From the NCBI GenBank assembly GCA_947498595.1, contig CANMKX010000002.1, positions 269,343 through 333,342 on the forward strand: a DNA stretch of 64,000 bases, given 5' to 3'. The position numbers were made by a program, and so were the translations under genes. Of the stretch, positions 10,064 to 20,677 are shown in pieces. Position 1 is the first letter of the stretch. Every line of letters starts with the position of its first letter. This stretch comes from an uncultured Aquimarina sp. (lineage in GTDB: Bacteria; Bacteroidota; Bacteroidia; Flavobacteriales; Flavobacteriaceae). The notes under the pieces were generated by a model. The model did no database searches. It was not told the origin of the DNA and saw only the letters and a list, made by a program, of their open reading frames with translations.

Positions 10064-11053
10064 TTACTTAAACTTAATAGTACTTTGTCGTTCTCTATTA
10101 ATTGTTAATTGTGTAATATCTGGTCTTGAATAATGCCCTACAGGGTCAAAATTTTGACGTTCTTCTAAAACTTTATTATAATCTAACGTATGTATAATCA
10201 GTCCTTCTTTATGGAGTACAGGTGCTATTTCCCACTCACCATCAGGTCCAGCTATACAAGATCCTCCATTTCCTAGTACTTCTGGGGCTTTTTCTTTTAT
10301 CTTATCCAAGTGTGGTGTGTTTTCTGGAAAATCTTCAATTCTCATCAAACTAGACACCGATATTACGTATGATCTGGATTCTCGAGCTATAAATCTTGTT
10401 ATATCTTTTGTATTATAATCGCTTCCAGGCCAAACAGCTATGTGTAAATTCTCTCCTTGACCATATAGAGCCGCCCGTGGTAATGGCATCCAATTTTCCC
10501 AACAATTTAATCCTCCTACTGTAAAATCTTTTAGTTTATGTGTTCTCAATCCATTTCCATCTCCTGGTGCCCATGTCAATCGTTCTTCATATGTTGGTTG
10601 TAACTTACGATGTACAGATTGTATTATACCATCTTCATCTATATAAACTAATGACGCATATAAGCTATGTCCTCCTCTATCCCCTGGTCGCTCAATAATT
10701 CCTAAATATATCGCTATCTTATTTTCTTTTGCTAAAACACATATTTCGTCCAAATCTCCTCGTTCTATCACTACAGCATTTTGCGCATAATGCGCATGAA
10801 TTTCTTTTTGAACAGTACTATTAAATTGTGCTCCATTCGTCAACTCTACCCAAAATGGATATCCTGGTAGTAACGATTCTCCAAATACAATCAAATTCAC
10901 TTCTTCTGTAGCGGCCTCTTTTATTTTATTCTTTATCTTTTCTAAAGTTTGTTCGTGATTTAACCAGACAGGTGCTATTTGGGCTAATGCTACTTTTAAT
11001 TTATTATCCATAAAATTTTTAGTCATTTTTTCTACCATAAAAATTAATAGCAT
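10064..11053 (-). CDS. Carbon-nitrogen hydrolase, nitrilase-like
   Basis: Catalytic triad contexts VFGESLLPGYP, HRKLQPTYEE, GGLNCWENWMPL; true start may be the internal ATG (MDNKLKVALAQ). Confidence 0.85.
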   Translation of the reverse strand: MLLIFMVEKMTKNFMDNKLKVALAQIAPVWLNHEQTLEKIKNKIKEAATEEVNLIVFGESLLPGYPFWVELTNGAQFNSTVQKEIHAHYAQNAVVIERGDLDEICVLAKENKIAIYLGIIERPGDRGGHSLYASLVYIDEDGIIQSVHRKLQPTYEERLTWAPGDGNGLRTHKLKDFTVGGLNCWENWMPLPRAALYGQGENLHIAVWPGSDYNTKDITRFIARESRSYVISVSSLMRIEDFPENTPHLDKIKEKAPEVLGNGGSCIAGPDGEWEIAPVLHKEGLIIHTLDYNKVLEERQNFDPVGHYSRPDITQLTINRERQSTIKFK

Positions 11054-11349
11054 AACTTTCTATTAACTTTCATTATTGCTTCTTAATTCCTTTATCGCAT
11101 CATTTCTGTTTATTATTTATCAATTTATAAACTACTTAAAATCATACGTTCAATTATTCGTAAATATAATCTTCAAAAAAAGAATATATCTTAAAGTTTA
11201 CTCAAAGTTATATCTCATAAAAGTTAATGCAATCGTAACACTAACAATTCTTTAGCATAATTCACAAATCTATTTTCTATTATGTCATCAATGTATCTTT
11301 ACATCGTAGAACATTAACAAATAATCATTTAAAATCAAACTCTAAAAAA

Positions 11350-11688
11350 ATGAAAACGTTAAAAGTATTTATTCTAGCATTTGTAATTGGTACATCGGTG
11401 TACGCTAACAACACTCCAATCGAAACTTCATCTGAAAAGCTAAGAAATGAAATTTCTCATCTCCTTGAAAATCCAAGAATAAAAATCAATAACAATGAAA
11501 TCAAGGCTGTCATCGAGTTTACATTAAACAAAAAAGGTGAAATTATTGTTCTTTTTGTAGACACTACTAATAGTACTGTAGAATCATTTGTGAAATCAAA
11601 GTTGAATTATCAAAAAGTCACTGATAAAACTTCTGACAATGGTAAGGTTTATAAGATGAAATTAAAGATTTTAAACCCTACTCATTAA
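11350..11688 (+). CDS. Small secreted protein with TonB C-terminal-like fold
   Basis: Signal peptide MKTLKVFILAFVIGTSVYA; IEFTLNKKGEIIV pattern. Confidence 0.5.
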   Translation: MKTLKVFILAFVIGTSVYANNTPIETSSEKLRNEISHLLENPRIKINNNEIKAVIEFTLNKKGEIIVLFVDTTNSTVESFVKSKLNYQKVTDKTSDNGKVYKMKLKILNPTH

Positions 11689-11740
11689 TAAATTACATTA
11701 GATTTATATAAATTACTTATAACTATATTATCATATACCA

Positions 11741-11771
11741 AGCAACTATAATGCATTTATAGTTGCTTTTT
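11741..11771 (+). terminator. Rho-independent terminator
   Basis: agcaactata...tatagttgct followed by tttt. Confidence 0.65.
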
Positions 11772-11773
11772 GA

Positions 11774-12688
11774 TTATAGAAACATTTTTATTCTAATCAA
11801 AATCCCTTCTAAATCTATTAACATAATACTAAATACTCCAGATACTATTATAAGTTTTAATATATTATGTAGCCAATTATAATGAATTTGTCTTCGTGTT
11901 TGTGATATAATGATTACTAGCGTAATCAACAAAAAGGGAATGCTATAAAAAAAGTACTTCATAGCTCCGATATCATAACGAGTCAATAACATGTATATAG
12001 GACCTATTGAGACAACTGCTATTCCTATTAGTAATTGCTTTGAAGTTTTTTCTCCATATACTGCCGGAATCGTTCTATAATTGTTAGCAATATCTCCTTT
12101 TAGATTTTCTAAATCCTTAATCATTTCTCTCATTGTTAAAATTAGGAATAAGAAAATTGCGTGTACAAAAATTCCTTCTTCAAAGTTTTTATAATAAACA
12201 AAAATGACAAAAAAGGGTGTTATCGCTAATAACGAAGCTGTTATGTTAGCTACAAATGGTATCTTTTTTAATTTATGAGAATAAAACCATATTGCAAAAA
12301 TATAAAAAGAAAAAAACAGAACTGCTTTAAATGACACATAGCTCGCCAATACAACCGAGAAAAAATTAAGCACAAAATATGCTGTTAATTTAGTTTGTTG
12401 ACTTACTAATCGATCTAACATTGTTTTTTGTGGTCGATTAATTAGATCTTTTTCTCTATCATAGAAGCTATTAATAATATACCCTGCAGCAATAACTATT
12501 GCTGCTGCAATTATTATCACAAAAAGATCAACGTCAAATAAGACATTTTTTATACCTCTATCAGGTGCTAATATAAATATGGAAGTTATATACTGTGCTA
12601 TAACAATTACTAACACATTATACCCTCTTACTACAGAAAACAAACTTAACATCTTAAGCAATAGAAGCTTGTTTTTTCTTGTAAGCAT
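11774..12688 (-). CDS. UbiA-family prenyltransferase (geranylgeranylglycerol-phosphate geranylgeranyltransferase-like)
   Basis: NSFYDREKDLINRPQKTM and DLENLKGD metal-binding motifs; TM-rich. Confidence 0.8.
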   Translation of the reverse strand: MLTRKNKLLLLKMLSLFSVVRGYNVLVIVIAQYITSIFILAPDRGIKNVLFDVDLFVIIIAAAIVIAAGYIINSFYDREKDLINRPQKTMLDRLVSQQTKLTAYFVLNFFSVVLASYVSFKAVLFFSFYIFAIWFYSHKLKKIPFVANITASLLAITPFFVIFVYYKNFEEGIFVHAIFLFLILTMREMIKDLENLKGDIANNYRTIPAVYGEKTSKQLLIGIAVVSIGPIYMLLTRYDIGAMKYFFYSIPFLLITLVIIISQTRRQIHYNWLHNILKLIIVSGVFSIMLIDLEGILIRIKMFL

Positions 12689-12697
12689 ATATTGATA

Positions 12698-13633
12698 TTA
12701 GAAATTATAAACGACTTCTAATGGGTACCCTTTCAATGCTTTTTTTGCTTTTTCTAAATCTTGTGTAAATCCAAGAATGTAGCCTCCACCACCTGATCCA
12801 CAAAGTTTTAAATAATAATCATTAGTTTCTATTCCATGTTTCCAAAGTGTATGAAACTGTTTAGGAATCATTGGTTTAAAATTATCCAAAACTACATGCG
12901 AAAGTTGCTTTATATTTGAAAACAAAGACTTGATATCTCCTTGTAAAAAGTCTTCTACGCAGGCATCAGTATGTTTCACAAATTTATTTTTAAGCATATT
13001 ACGGAATCCTTCTTGCTTCATTTTTTCCATAAAAATGCTTACCATAGGAGCTGTTTCCCCTACAATTCCACTATCTAACAAAAATACAGCACCTTTATGT
13101 TCTGTTGTACTTTGAGACGGAATTCCAGTTGGCTCAATATTATCTTTTGAATTTATTAAAATAGGAAGGCTTAAATAACTATTTAATGGATCTAATCCAG
13201 AACTGTTACCATGGAAAAAAGATTCCATCAAACCAAAAATCTCTTTTAACTTTAAGAGTTTTTCTCTTGTTAAGTTCTCTAAAACTGTAATTTTATCATG
13301 AGCGTATTTATCATAAATAGCAGCTACTAAAGCTCCACTACTCCCAACGCCATAACCTTGTGGTATACTACTATCAAAATACATTCCTGCAGCTACATCT
13401 ATTTGTAATTTTTTGAGATCAAATTGTACTATTTCATCTTTCTCAATTTTCTCTAGATATACTGCAAAGTCTTGCAAACTTTTATTAGATGCAATAGCTT
13501 CTTGAGTAGGCTCTTTAGAAACTTTTAATGCTCCCTTAAAAAAATTATAAGGTATTGATAATCCCTTAGAATCTTTAATAATACCATACTCTCCAAATAA
13601 TAATATTTTAGAATAGAAAAGAGGTCCTTTCAT
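12698..13633 (-). CDS. GHMP kinase, mevalonate kinase-like
   Basis: PQGYGVGSSGALVAAIYDKY, LCGSGGGGYILGF; adjacent to diphosphomevalonate decarboxylase. Confidence 0.8.
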   Translation of the reverse strand: MKGPLFYSKILLFGEYGIIKDSKGLSIPYNFFKGALKVSKEPTQEAIASNKSLQDFAVYLEKIEKDEIVQFDLKKLQIDVAAGMYFDSSIPQGYGVGSSGALVAAIYDKYAHDKITVLENLTREKLLKLKEIFGLMESFFHGNSSGLDPLNSYLSLPILINSKDNIEPTGIPSQSTTEHKGAVFLLDSGIVGETAPMVSIFMEKMKQEGFRNMLKNKFVKHTDACVEDFLQGDIKSLFSNIKQLSHVVLDNFKPMIPKQFHTLWKHGIETNDYYLKLCGSGGGGYILGFTQDLEKAKKALKGYPLEVVYNF

Positions 13634-13666
13634 AATAGCTACAATTTTTTATTTCCCAAAACACAA

Positions 13667-14782
13667 TTACAATAATTGCGCTCCTAATCCAACTTTATCA
13701 CAAATATACTGTCCTTTCTGACAATATACAACTAACTCTCTCTTAATGAAGTCTAATACAGTTTCTTTTTCGTTTTCTGGATATAATAAATGAACATTAG
13801 CACCCGCATCTAATGTAAAACAAAGTTTAGATTTTGACGCTTTTCGATATTCCCAAATTTTATTTATAATTGACAATGTATTAGGTTTCATCAATATAAA
13901 ATAAGGTAATGATGTCATCATCATTGCGTGCAATGTCAGAGCTTCACTTTCAACAACCTCTATAAAAGCATCAATATCTCCAGATTTGAATATAGAAGTT
14001 AGTTTTGTTATATTTTCTGATGCTTGTTCAAAACGTTTTGCTGCAAATGGATGTCCGTGCATTAAATCATGCCCTACAGTACTACTAACTTGTTTTTCTC
14101 CTTTATCAACTAATAAAATAGTGTCTCTATAATTCTGAAAATTCTCATGTACTTCAAACGGATATGGTATTGCATATTCATCTGTACTATTTGGAATTTC
14201 TTTATGATATCCCCACAAAGTAATAGGTCCTTCTAGACTTCTACACGCGCTACCTGATCCTAATCTAGCTAAAAAAGACGTTTTTTGCATCATTTCACGC
14301 TGTGTCATTTCTGCATTAAGTTCTTTTTCTATAGCTACAATACAATAAGCCAGAGCACTCATTCCACTTGCTGACGAGGCTATTCCACTACTATGAGGAA
14401 ATGTGTTTTCTGTTTCTATAACAAAATCATACTGCTTAATAAAAGGAACATATCCTTCTATCCTTTGAAAAAACTTTTGGATTTTCGGTTTAAAGTCTTC
14501 TTTTGGCTTACCTTCAAAAAAGAATTCAAAATTAAAATCATCTGAAAAAACAGTTCTTTTCTTATATGTAAGTGTAGTAATAGTACGACACGTATCTAAC
14601 GTAAAACTAATTGATGGATTCTCTGGTAACTGAACCGGTCTCTTACCCCAATACTTGATTAATGCTATATTACTTGGCGATTTACAGGTAATTTTTCCTG
14701 TACTTGGTAAGTTATCTTCCAATTTAGAGACAAATTGAGCAGAAAGCTTCATATTATTATTATAATTTGAGTAAAGATACAT
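13667..14782 (-). CDS. mvaD: Diphosphomevalonate decarboxylase
   Basis: SNIALIKYWGKR, PSISFTLD, SSGIASSASGMSALA, LGSGSACRS. Confidence 0.9.
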   Translation of the reverse strand: MYLYSNYNNNMKLSAQFVSKLEDNLPSTGKITCKSPSNIALIKYWGKRPVQLPENPSISFTLDTCRTITTLTYKKRTVFSDDFNFEFFFEGKPKEDFKPKIQKFFQRIEGYVPFIKQYDFVIETENTFPHSSGIASSASGMSALAYCIVAIEKELNAEMTQREMMQKTSFLARLGSGSACRSLEGPITLWGYHKEIPNSTDEYAIPYPFEVHENFQNYRDTILLVDKGEKQVSSTVGHDLMHGHPFAAKRFEQASENITKLTSIFKSGDIDAFIEVVESEALTLHAMMMTSLPYFILMKPNTLSIINKIWEYRKASKSKLCFTLDAGANVHLLYPENEKETVLDFIKRELVVYCQKGQYICDKVGLGAQLL

Positions 14783-15214
14783 CTAATTAGATTGTTTAAC
14801 TAATTAAAAAAATGCTACTTTAGTAAGTAACTAAAAATCAACAATGACGAAAAAAATTATTAGATTATATTTTTTTATATTCATCGGAATATCAACAACT
14901 ATAAATTCTAATTTAAATTGACTTTATAATATTATTTTTCCATACAATTCCCCAAATTGTATTTTATAAAGACAATAATTTTTATTCTCTTTGGATTGCA
15001 TGTTCCCCTCATCGCTTTCCTTATCATTTTATTTTGTTGCCTCACTATTTTTGACTCTCTATGAGTTTAAAATTGTTAATACTATTATGCTTTTTTACTT
15101 TAATAAATAATATACGAACTGCTTTCTTAACTGTTTATATCTTAAAAACATATGACAGGAAAACAAAAACTAACAGGAAAACAAACATTTTAAGAAATTA
15201 CAACATATTAGTTT

Positions 15215-15769
15215 ATGAGTAAGAAATCTATTGTATTACAAACAACTCTTGAGTTAATTACACAACAGGGGATATGTGGAACATCGCTATCGCAAATTAT
15301 TAAAGAATCTGGAGTTGCTAATGGAACAGTCTATCATCATTTTAAGAATAAAGATGAAATAATATCTGAATTATATTTCATGCTAACCCAAGATTTTGGG
15401 ACTGTTATTATGAGAAATATTCCTCCTGCGGATGAAAAGAAACAATTCCCTATAATGTGGAAGAACTTATTTTATTACTTCATTAATAATCCACTTGCTT
15501 TTACTTTTTCAGAACAAATTGCTCGCTCTTCTGAGATTCCATTAAAAATGAAAGAAGAAGCTAGAAAGTATTATAAAGAAATAGATGATTTTTTTAGAAA
15601 AGGAATTCGAAATAAAACATTTAAACCTTATACTCCTCTTATTATGGAAGAGCTTTTTTTTGGTAATGTAGCTTCTATGGTTAAGGTTTATAAAAACGAA
15701 AAAGTAAAACTTCTAGACAAACATATTGACCAAGCTATTGAAATTTCATGGAAAGGTTTTTTGAGATAA
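15215..15769 (+). CDS. TetR/AcrR-family transcriptional regulator
   Basis: N-terminal HTH: ITQQGICGTSLSQIIKESGVANGTVYHHFKNKDEI. Confidence 0.9.
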   Translation: MSKKSIVLQTTLELITQQGICGTSLSQIIKESGVANGTVYHHFKNKDEIISELYFMLTQDFGTVIMRNIPPADEKKQFPIMWKNLFYYFINNPLAFTFSEQIARSSEIPLKMKEEARKYYKEIDDFFRKGIRNKTFKPYTPLIMEELFFGNVASMVKVYKNEKVKLLDKHIDQAIEISWKGFLR

Positions 15770-15770
15770 T

Positions 15771-15804
15771 AAAAAAGGGAAGTTTCTACAAAACTTCCCT
15801 TTTT
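15771..15804. terminator. Bidirectional terminator
   Basis: aaaaagggaagttt-ctaca-aaacttcccttttt. Confidence 0.85.
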
Positions 15805-15836
15805 CTATTAAGAATTATATAGTATCCTTTTTAACC

Positions 15837-16619
15837 TTAGTTAAACAAAATATCTAAACAAGATTCTTTATATAAATCTTTTAATGCCATTTCTACAGCT
15901 TCTCTAGAGTCTTGTGTTGTTCCTATTACAATACCTTTATATTGTAACTCTCCAGTTTCTTTATTCCAAGCAAACTCATTACTATCAGACTTAATGATTC
16001 TATTTCCATCTCTAGAAGTTACTCTAAAAGCTTCAAATTCTTGTCCATATTCTACTCCTGCTGGGAAATATACTTCTGTTACATATTTTGTTGCTCCTTT
16101 GGCATATACATAACATACACATCTTCCAACATCTTTTGCTTCAGAAACTCTTACTGTATTATTTTGTATAATTCTCCATCTTCCATCAACCATCGTTCCT
16201 ACAATATTCATTAAAATAGTTCCTTTCTCGGCTACTTTTCCATCAATAGAAGATTCAAAATTAACCAATGCTGATACTGTTCCTGCTCTCTCTTTTAGAC
16301 TACTGTATAAAACTTTTTTTAATGTCAATCTAAATTTATAATTGCTATCTCCTAAAATTTCATCTAATCGATTCGCCAAGGCGTCTTTATCAGAAGTCGT
16401 TCTATTGATATGCCCTGATAATTTCACATAAGCCGTATGTTCTTTATATCGCTCATTAAATAAGTCTAGAAGTTCTTCTTTTTGAGAAAGATCTCCCATA
16501 GTGTTCATTGCACTAATATAGTCTGCTAACAATTTTTTTACTGGATCAGTTTGGGCAAAACTATTTCCGTAGCAGACAATTAAAAATAATAAGGTTAAGG
16601 TTAGTTTAGTTTTTTTCAT
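15837..16619 (-). CDS. Secreted hypothetical protein
   Basis: Signal peptide MKKTKLTLTLLFLIVCYGNSFAQ; long ORF with a clean terminator context. Confidence 0.6.
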   Translation of the reverse strand: MKKTKLTLTLLFLIVCYGNSFAQTDPVKKLLADYISAMNTMGDLSQKEELLDLFNERYKEHTAYVKLSGHINRTTSDKDALANRLDEILGDSNYKFRLTLKKVLYSSLKERAGTVSALVNFESSIDGKVAEKGTILMNIVGTMVDGRWRIIQNNTVRVSEAKDVGRCVCYVYAKGATKYVTEVYFPAGVEYGQEFEAFRVTSRDGNRIIKSDSNEFAWNKETGELQYKGIVIGTTQDSREAVEMALKDLYKESCLDILFN

Positions 16620-16712
16620 AGTAAATTGGGAATAATATTCGTTTTTAACATTTGCTAAGATAGGAAACTTTGTAGAATTCTTTTTATGATTCCTTTATCA
16701 GAATATTGTTTT

Positions 16713-17249
16713 TTATTCTAATATCAAGAGCTTTTTAATTGTTTTATATCCTCTTGTAGTAGTTATTACTTCTAATTTCTTTTCCAAATGATTTGTCCCC
16801 ATCTTACTTGTATGATATCCTTTAGGGCAATACATATAAATAACATTTTCATTAACCTCATAACGTTCTCCTTCTTTCACCAATGATTTCAACGCTTCAA
16901 ATTTACCTTCTGGTACTCTATTGTATAACAATGTAAAATATACGCGACTAATATTTATATCTTTCTCTATTTCGCTATATGGACACGTTTCGAAAATTTT
17001 TATTAGCGCTTCTTTTTCAATTCCTATAACAGGTACTTTAAATCCAAAATCGCGATAAATCATATCTTCTACTTTACTCGTAACAACATCTAAATTTTCT
17101 TTAGTTTTTATGATAATATTTCCACTTTGTATGTAGGTAAGTACATTATCGTATCCTATTTTTTTCAAATGAACTCTTAAGGTTTCCATCTTCATTTTTT
17201 TATGTCCTCCTACATTAATTCCTCTTAAAAATACGATATATGTTTTCAT
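16713..17249 (-). CDS. DUF1697 family protein
   Basis: YIVFLRGINVGGHKKMKMETLR... family signature. Confidence 0.85.
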   Translation of the reverse strand: MKTYIVFLRGINVGGHKKMKMETLRVHLKKIGYDNVLTYIQSGNIIIKTKENLDVVTSKVEDMIYRDFGFKVPVIGIEKEALIKIFETCPYSEIEKDINISRVYFTLLYNRVPEGKFEALKSLVKEGERYEVNENVIYMYCPKGYHTSKMGTNHLEKKLEVITTTRGYKTIKKLLILE

Positions 17250-17253
17250 GATT

Positions 17254-18468
17254 TTATTTTTTGTTCGTCATTGCTTGCGCTGCAATATATCCTCCTGTCC
17301 AAGCATTCTGGAAATTAAATCCCCCAGTAATTGCGTCAATATTCAAAACTTCTCCAGCCATATACAAATTTTGACATTTCTTACTTTCGTATGTTTTAAA
17401 ATTAACATCCTTTAAATCAACTCCTCCAGCGGTGACAAATTCTTCTTTAAAAGTGCTTTTCCCATTTACATTATAAACGCCTTGTGTTAACTGATTTGCT
17501 AATGCTTGTATTTTTAATTTAGGTATACTAGCCCATTTTTCATCAAGTGAAATTGCTGTTGCAACAATTAAACTTTTCCATAATCTTTTAGGTAAATCAA
17601 ACTGTGTATGAGTTCCTATATGTTGCTTTGGGTATTTTTCTTTGATTTCGTTTAATTCTTCTATAACCTCTTCTGTAGAATAATGCCCTAACCAGTTAAC
17701 ACTAATATCAAATGTATATGATTTATCAGCTAATTCAATCGCTCCCCAAGCTGATAATTTAAGTATTGCTGGACCACTCATTCCCCAATGCGTAATCAAT
17801 AAAGGGCCTTCACTTTTCAGTTTTGACTCCTTAATTTTCACAACTGCATTGGTTGATACTCCAGGTAAATCTTTAATTCTTTTATCTTTTATATTAAAAG
17901 TAAAAAGAGAAGGTACTGGTGGGATAATTTTATGTTCGAGGTTTTTTAAAATTTTCCAAATTTTAGGATTACTTCCCGTAGCTATCATTAATTTTTCGGC
18001 CAAAAAGACATTCGTGTTTGTTGCTATTTGCCACAGTTCTTTTTGTAAATAAAATTCTTTAACACTACAATTTTTTATTATTTCAATTCCCAAACGTTCT
18101 GTTTCTCCCAAAAAACAATTAATAATACTTTGAGATGAATCTGTATCAGGGAAAATCCTCCCGTCTTCTTCTATTTTTAACGAAACACCTCTTTTTTCAA
18201 ACCATTCCATAGTATCACCTGTCATAAAAGTATGAAATGGTCCTTTTAGTTCTTTTTCTCCTCTAGGATAATTTTTTGTCAACTCATTAGGTATAAATTC
18301 TGCATGTGTTACATTACACCTTCCTCCTCCAGAAATTTTTACTTTTGACAATACTTCTTTCCCTCTTTCTAGAATTGCTATTTTTAATCTTGGATTCTCT
18401 ATAGCTGCATTAATTGCTGTAAAAAAGCCTGCCGCTCCACCTCCTATTATTATGATATCATATTGCAT
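17254..18468 (-). CDS. HI0933/BaiN-like NAD(P)/FAD-dependent oxidoreductase
   Basis: IIIGGGAAGFFTAINAA, SGGGRCNVTHAE, AGEVLNIDAITGGFNFQNAWTGGYIA. Confidence 0.9.
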   Translation of the reverse strand: MQYDIIIIGGGAAGFFTAINAAIENPRLKIAILERGKEVLSKVKISGGGRCNVTHAEFIPNELTKNYPRGEKELKGPFHTFMTGDTMEWFEKRGVSLKIEEDGRIFPDTDSSQSIINCFLGETERLGIEIIKNCSVKEFYLQKELWQIATNTNVFLAEKLMIATGSNPKIWKILKNLEHKIIPPVPSLFTFNIKDKRIKDLPGVSTNAVVKIKESKLKSEGPLLITHWGMSGPAILKLSAWGAIELADKSYTFDISVNWLGHYSTEEVIEELNEIKEKYPKQHIGTHTQFDLPKRLWKSLIVATAISLDEKWASIPKLKIQALANQLTQGVYNVNGKSTFKEEFVTAGGVDLKDVNFKTYESKKCQNLYMAGEVLNIDAITGGFNFQNAWTGGYIAAQAMTNKK

Positions 18469-18494
18469 ATTGCAAAACTAATCCATAAATCATA

Positions 18495-18537
18495 AAAAAA
18501 CAGCTTTCATCAAGAAGTCTTGACAAAAGCTGTTTTT
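18495..18537 (-). terminator. Terminator downstream of acyl-CoA dehydrogenase
   Basis: aaaacagcttt...aaagctgttttt stem with internal caagaagtcttg hairpin. Confidence 0.6.
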
Positions 18538-18558
18538 AATTTTATTATATACTTAGCT

Positions 18559-19737
18559 TTATTTGAAAGCTGAAATACCTGTAATATCGTATCCTGTTAT
18601 TAATAAATGTATATCATGCGTACCTTCATAAGTGATTACACTTTCTAGATTCATCATATGACGCATAATACTATATTCTCCAGAGATTCCCATTCCACCT
18701 AAAATCTGTCTTGCTTCTCTAGCTATTTTGATCGCCATATCTACATTGTTTCGTTTTGCCATTGATATTTGAGCTGAAGTTGCTCTATCTTCATTACGTA
18801 AAACTCCCAATCTCCATGTTAACAATTGTGCTTTTGTAATTTCTGTTATCATTTCTGATAATTTCTTTTGTTGCAATTGCGTTCCTGCAATTGGCTTATC
18901 AAATTGCACACGTTCTTTTGCGTATCTCAATGCTGTATCATAGCAATCCATTGCAGCACCTATAGCTCCCCAAGCAATTCCATATCTTGCAGAATCTAAA
19001 CATCCTAGTGGTGCTCCTAATCCACTTTTTCCTGGCAATAAATTTTCTTTAGGAACTTTTACATTATCAAAAATTAATTCTCCAGTTGCAGAAGCTCTTA
19101 AGGACCATTTATTATGAGTTTCTGGAGTAGTAAACCCTTCCATTCCTCTTTCTACAACTAATCCATGGATACGTCCTTCTTCATTTTTTGCCCAAACTAC
19201 AGCTATATCTGCAAAAGGGGCATTCGATATCCACATTTTTGCTCCATTCAATAAGTAATGATCTCCTTTATCTTTAAAATTAGTTACCATTCCTCCTGGG
19301 TTTGATCCATGATCTGGTTCGGTAAGTCCAAAACATCCTAAATATTCACCAGAAGCCAATTTTGGTAAGTACTTATTACGTTGTTCTTCATTTCCATATT
19401 TCCAGATAGGATACATCACTAAAGAGGATTGAACTGATGCTGTAGAGCGTACTCCAGAATCACCACGTTCAATTTCTTGCATAATTAACCCATAACTTAT
19501 TTGATCAAGTCCAGCACCACCATATTGCTCGGGTATATATGGACCAAAAGCTCCAATATTCGCTAACCCGCTTATAATTTGTTTAGGAAATTCTGCACGT
19601 TGTGCATACTCTTCTATAATAGGCGAAACATCTCTTTTTACCCATTCGCGAGCAGCATCTCGTACCATTTTATGTTCTTCACCTAATAAATCGTCTAATT
19701 GGTAATAATCTGGTGCTTGAAATAAATCTGGTTTCAT
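18559..19737 (-). CDS. Acyl-CoA dehydrogenase (glutaryl-CoA dehydrogenase-like)
   Basis: CFGLTEPDHGSNPGGM, RQILGGMGISGEYSIMRHMMNLESVITYEGTHDIH. Confidence 0.9.
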   Translation of the reverse strand: MKPDLFQAPDYYQLDDLLGEEHKMVRDAAREWVKRDVSPIIEEYAQRAEFPKQIISGLANIGAFGPYIPEQYGGAGLDQISYGLIMQEIERGDSGVRSTASVQSSLVMYPIWKYGNEEQRNKYLPKLASGEYLGCFGLTEPDHGSNPGGMVTNFKDKGDHYLLNGAKMWISNAPFADIAVVWAKNEEGRIHGLVVERGMEGFTTPETHNKWSLRASATGELIFDNVKVPKENLLPGKSGLGAPLGCLDSARYGIAWGAIGAAMDCYDTALRYAKERVQFDKPIAGTQLQQKKLSEMITEITKAQLLTWRLGVLRNEDRATSAQISMAKRNNVDMAIKIAREARQILGGMGISGEYSIMRHMMNLESVITYEGTHDIHLLITGYDITGISAFK

Positions 19738-19930
19738 ATGTATTGTGTTTGTTTTAATTCTACTTTAAGCTCATTTCTTATCAAGAATTCTGACCTCTCA
19801 CAAATGTAATTAATGCTGAATGAGTAACCAATTTTTTTAAGTTCTTAATTATTGCCTTAAAAACTTATGGATTTCACTCTGAAAAGCACTGTTAATTATC
19901 AATGTACAATTAGACAATCAATACAATTAC

Positions 19931-20650
19931 TTACATTTTTAAGTAAAAATCTTTAGTCAATGCAGTATATTCTGCAGTATATTGATGCCTGTTTGTTTCG
20001 ATAATTAAAACATCACTAATTATAGAAGTAGCTGTAAAACTAAATTCAATCATACTACGTTTTTCATCAGATTCTGGAGTTCCTTTTATACGCGTAATTT
20101 TATTTGGATGTAAATTCATCTGAATTGCTAACGCTATAACATTCTCTTCTTCGTATCTAGGAATAATCATCGCAAATTTACCTTTATCTGATAATAATTG
20201 AGAAACTCCATATAAAAGGTGTTCAAAAGGCAGTGCATCTGTAAACCTTGCCACCTTTCTAGCAGCTACCATTTCTTCCATTTCTGATGGATTATAAAAT
20301 GGTGGATTACTTATTATTAAATCATACTTATCATCTATTTCCTGAAAAAACTCTTGAAAAGACGCATGGTAACAAAACAATCTATCACCCCATGGTGAAT
20401 TTTCAAAATTTCCTACAGCTTGCTCATATGCATCTGTATCTATTTCTAAAGCATCTACAACTTCTGCTAATGAACGTTGAGCCATCATTAAAGCAATGAC
20501 TCCTGTTCCTGTTCCTACATCTAATATCGAAAATGTTTCTTCTGAAATAGATACCCAACTACCTAAGAGCACACCATCTGTACCTATCTTCATAGCACAC
20601 TTATCTTGATGTACTTCAAATTCCTTAAATCTAAATGGTTTTGTAGACAT
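19931..20650 (-). CDS. trmN6: tRNA1(Val) adenine-N6-methyltransferase-like
   Basis: LDVGTGTGVIALMMAQR SAM motif and IISNPPFY catalytic motif. Confidence 0.85.
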   Translation of the reverse strand: MSTKPFRFKEFEVHQDKCAMKIGTDGVLLGSWVSISEETFSILDVGTGTGVIALMMAQRSLAEVVDALEIDTDAYEQAVGNFENSPWGDRLFCYHASFQEFFQEIDDKYDLIISNPPFYNPSEMEEMVAARKVARFTDALPFEHLLYGVSQLLSDKGKFAMIIPRYEEENVIALAIQMNLHPNKITRIKGTPESDEKRSMIEFSFTATSIISDVLIIETNRHQYTAEYTALTKDFYLKM

Positions 20651-20677
20651 TATACAGTACTCTTTATTTGTTTTTTA

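Noticed and set aside
14843-14920. 25-aa ORF MTKKIIRLYFFIFIGISTTINSNLN upstream of TetR region
   Set aside because: Very short and AT-driven; no supporting signal.
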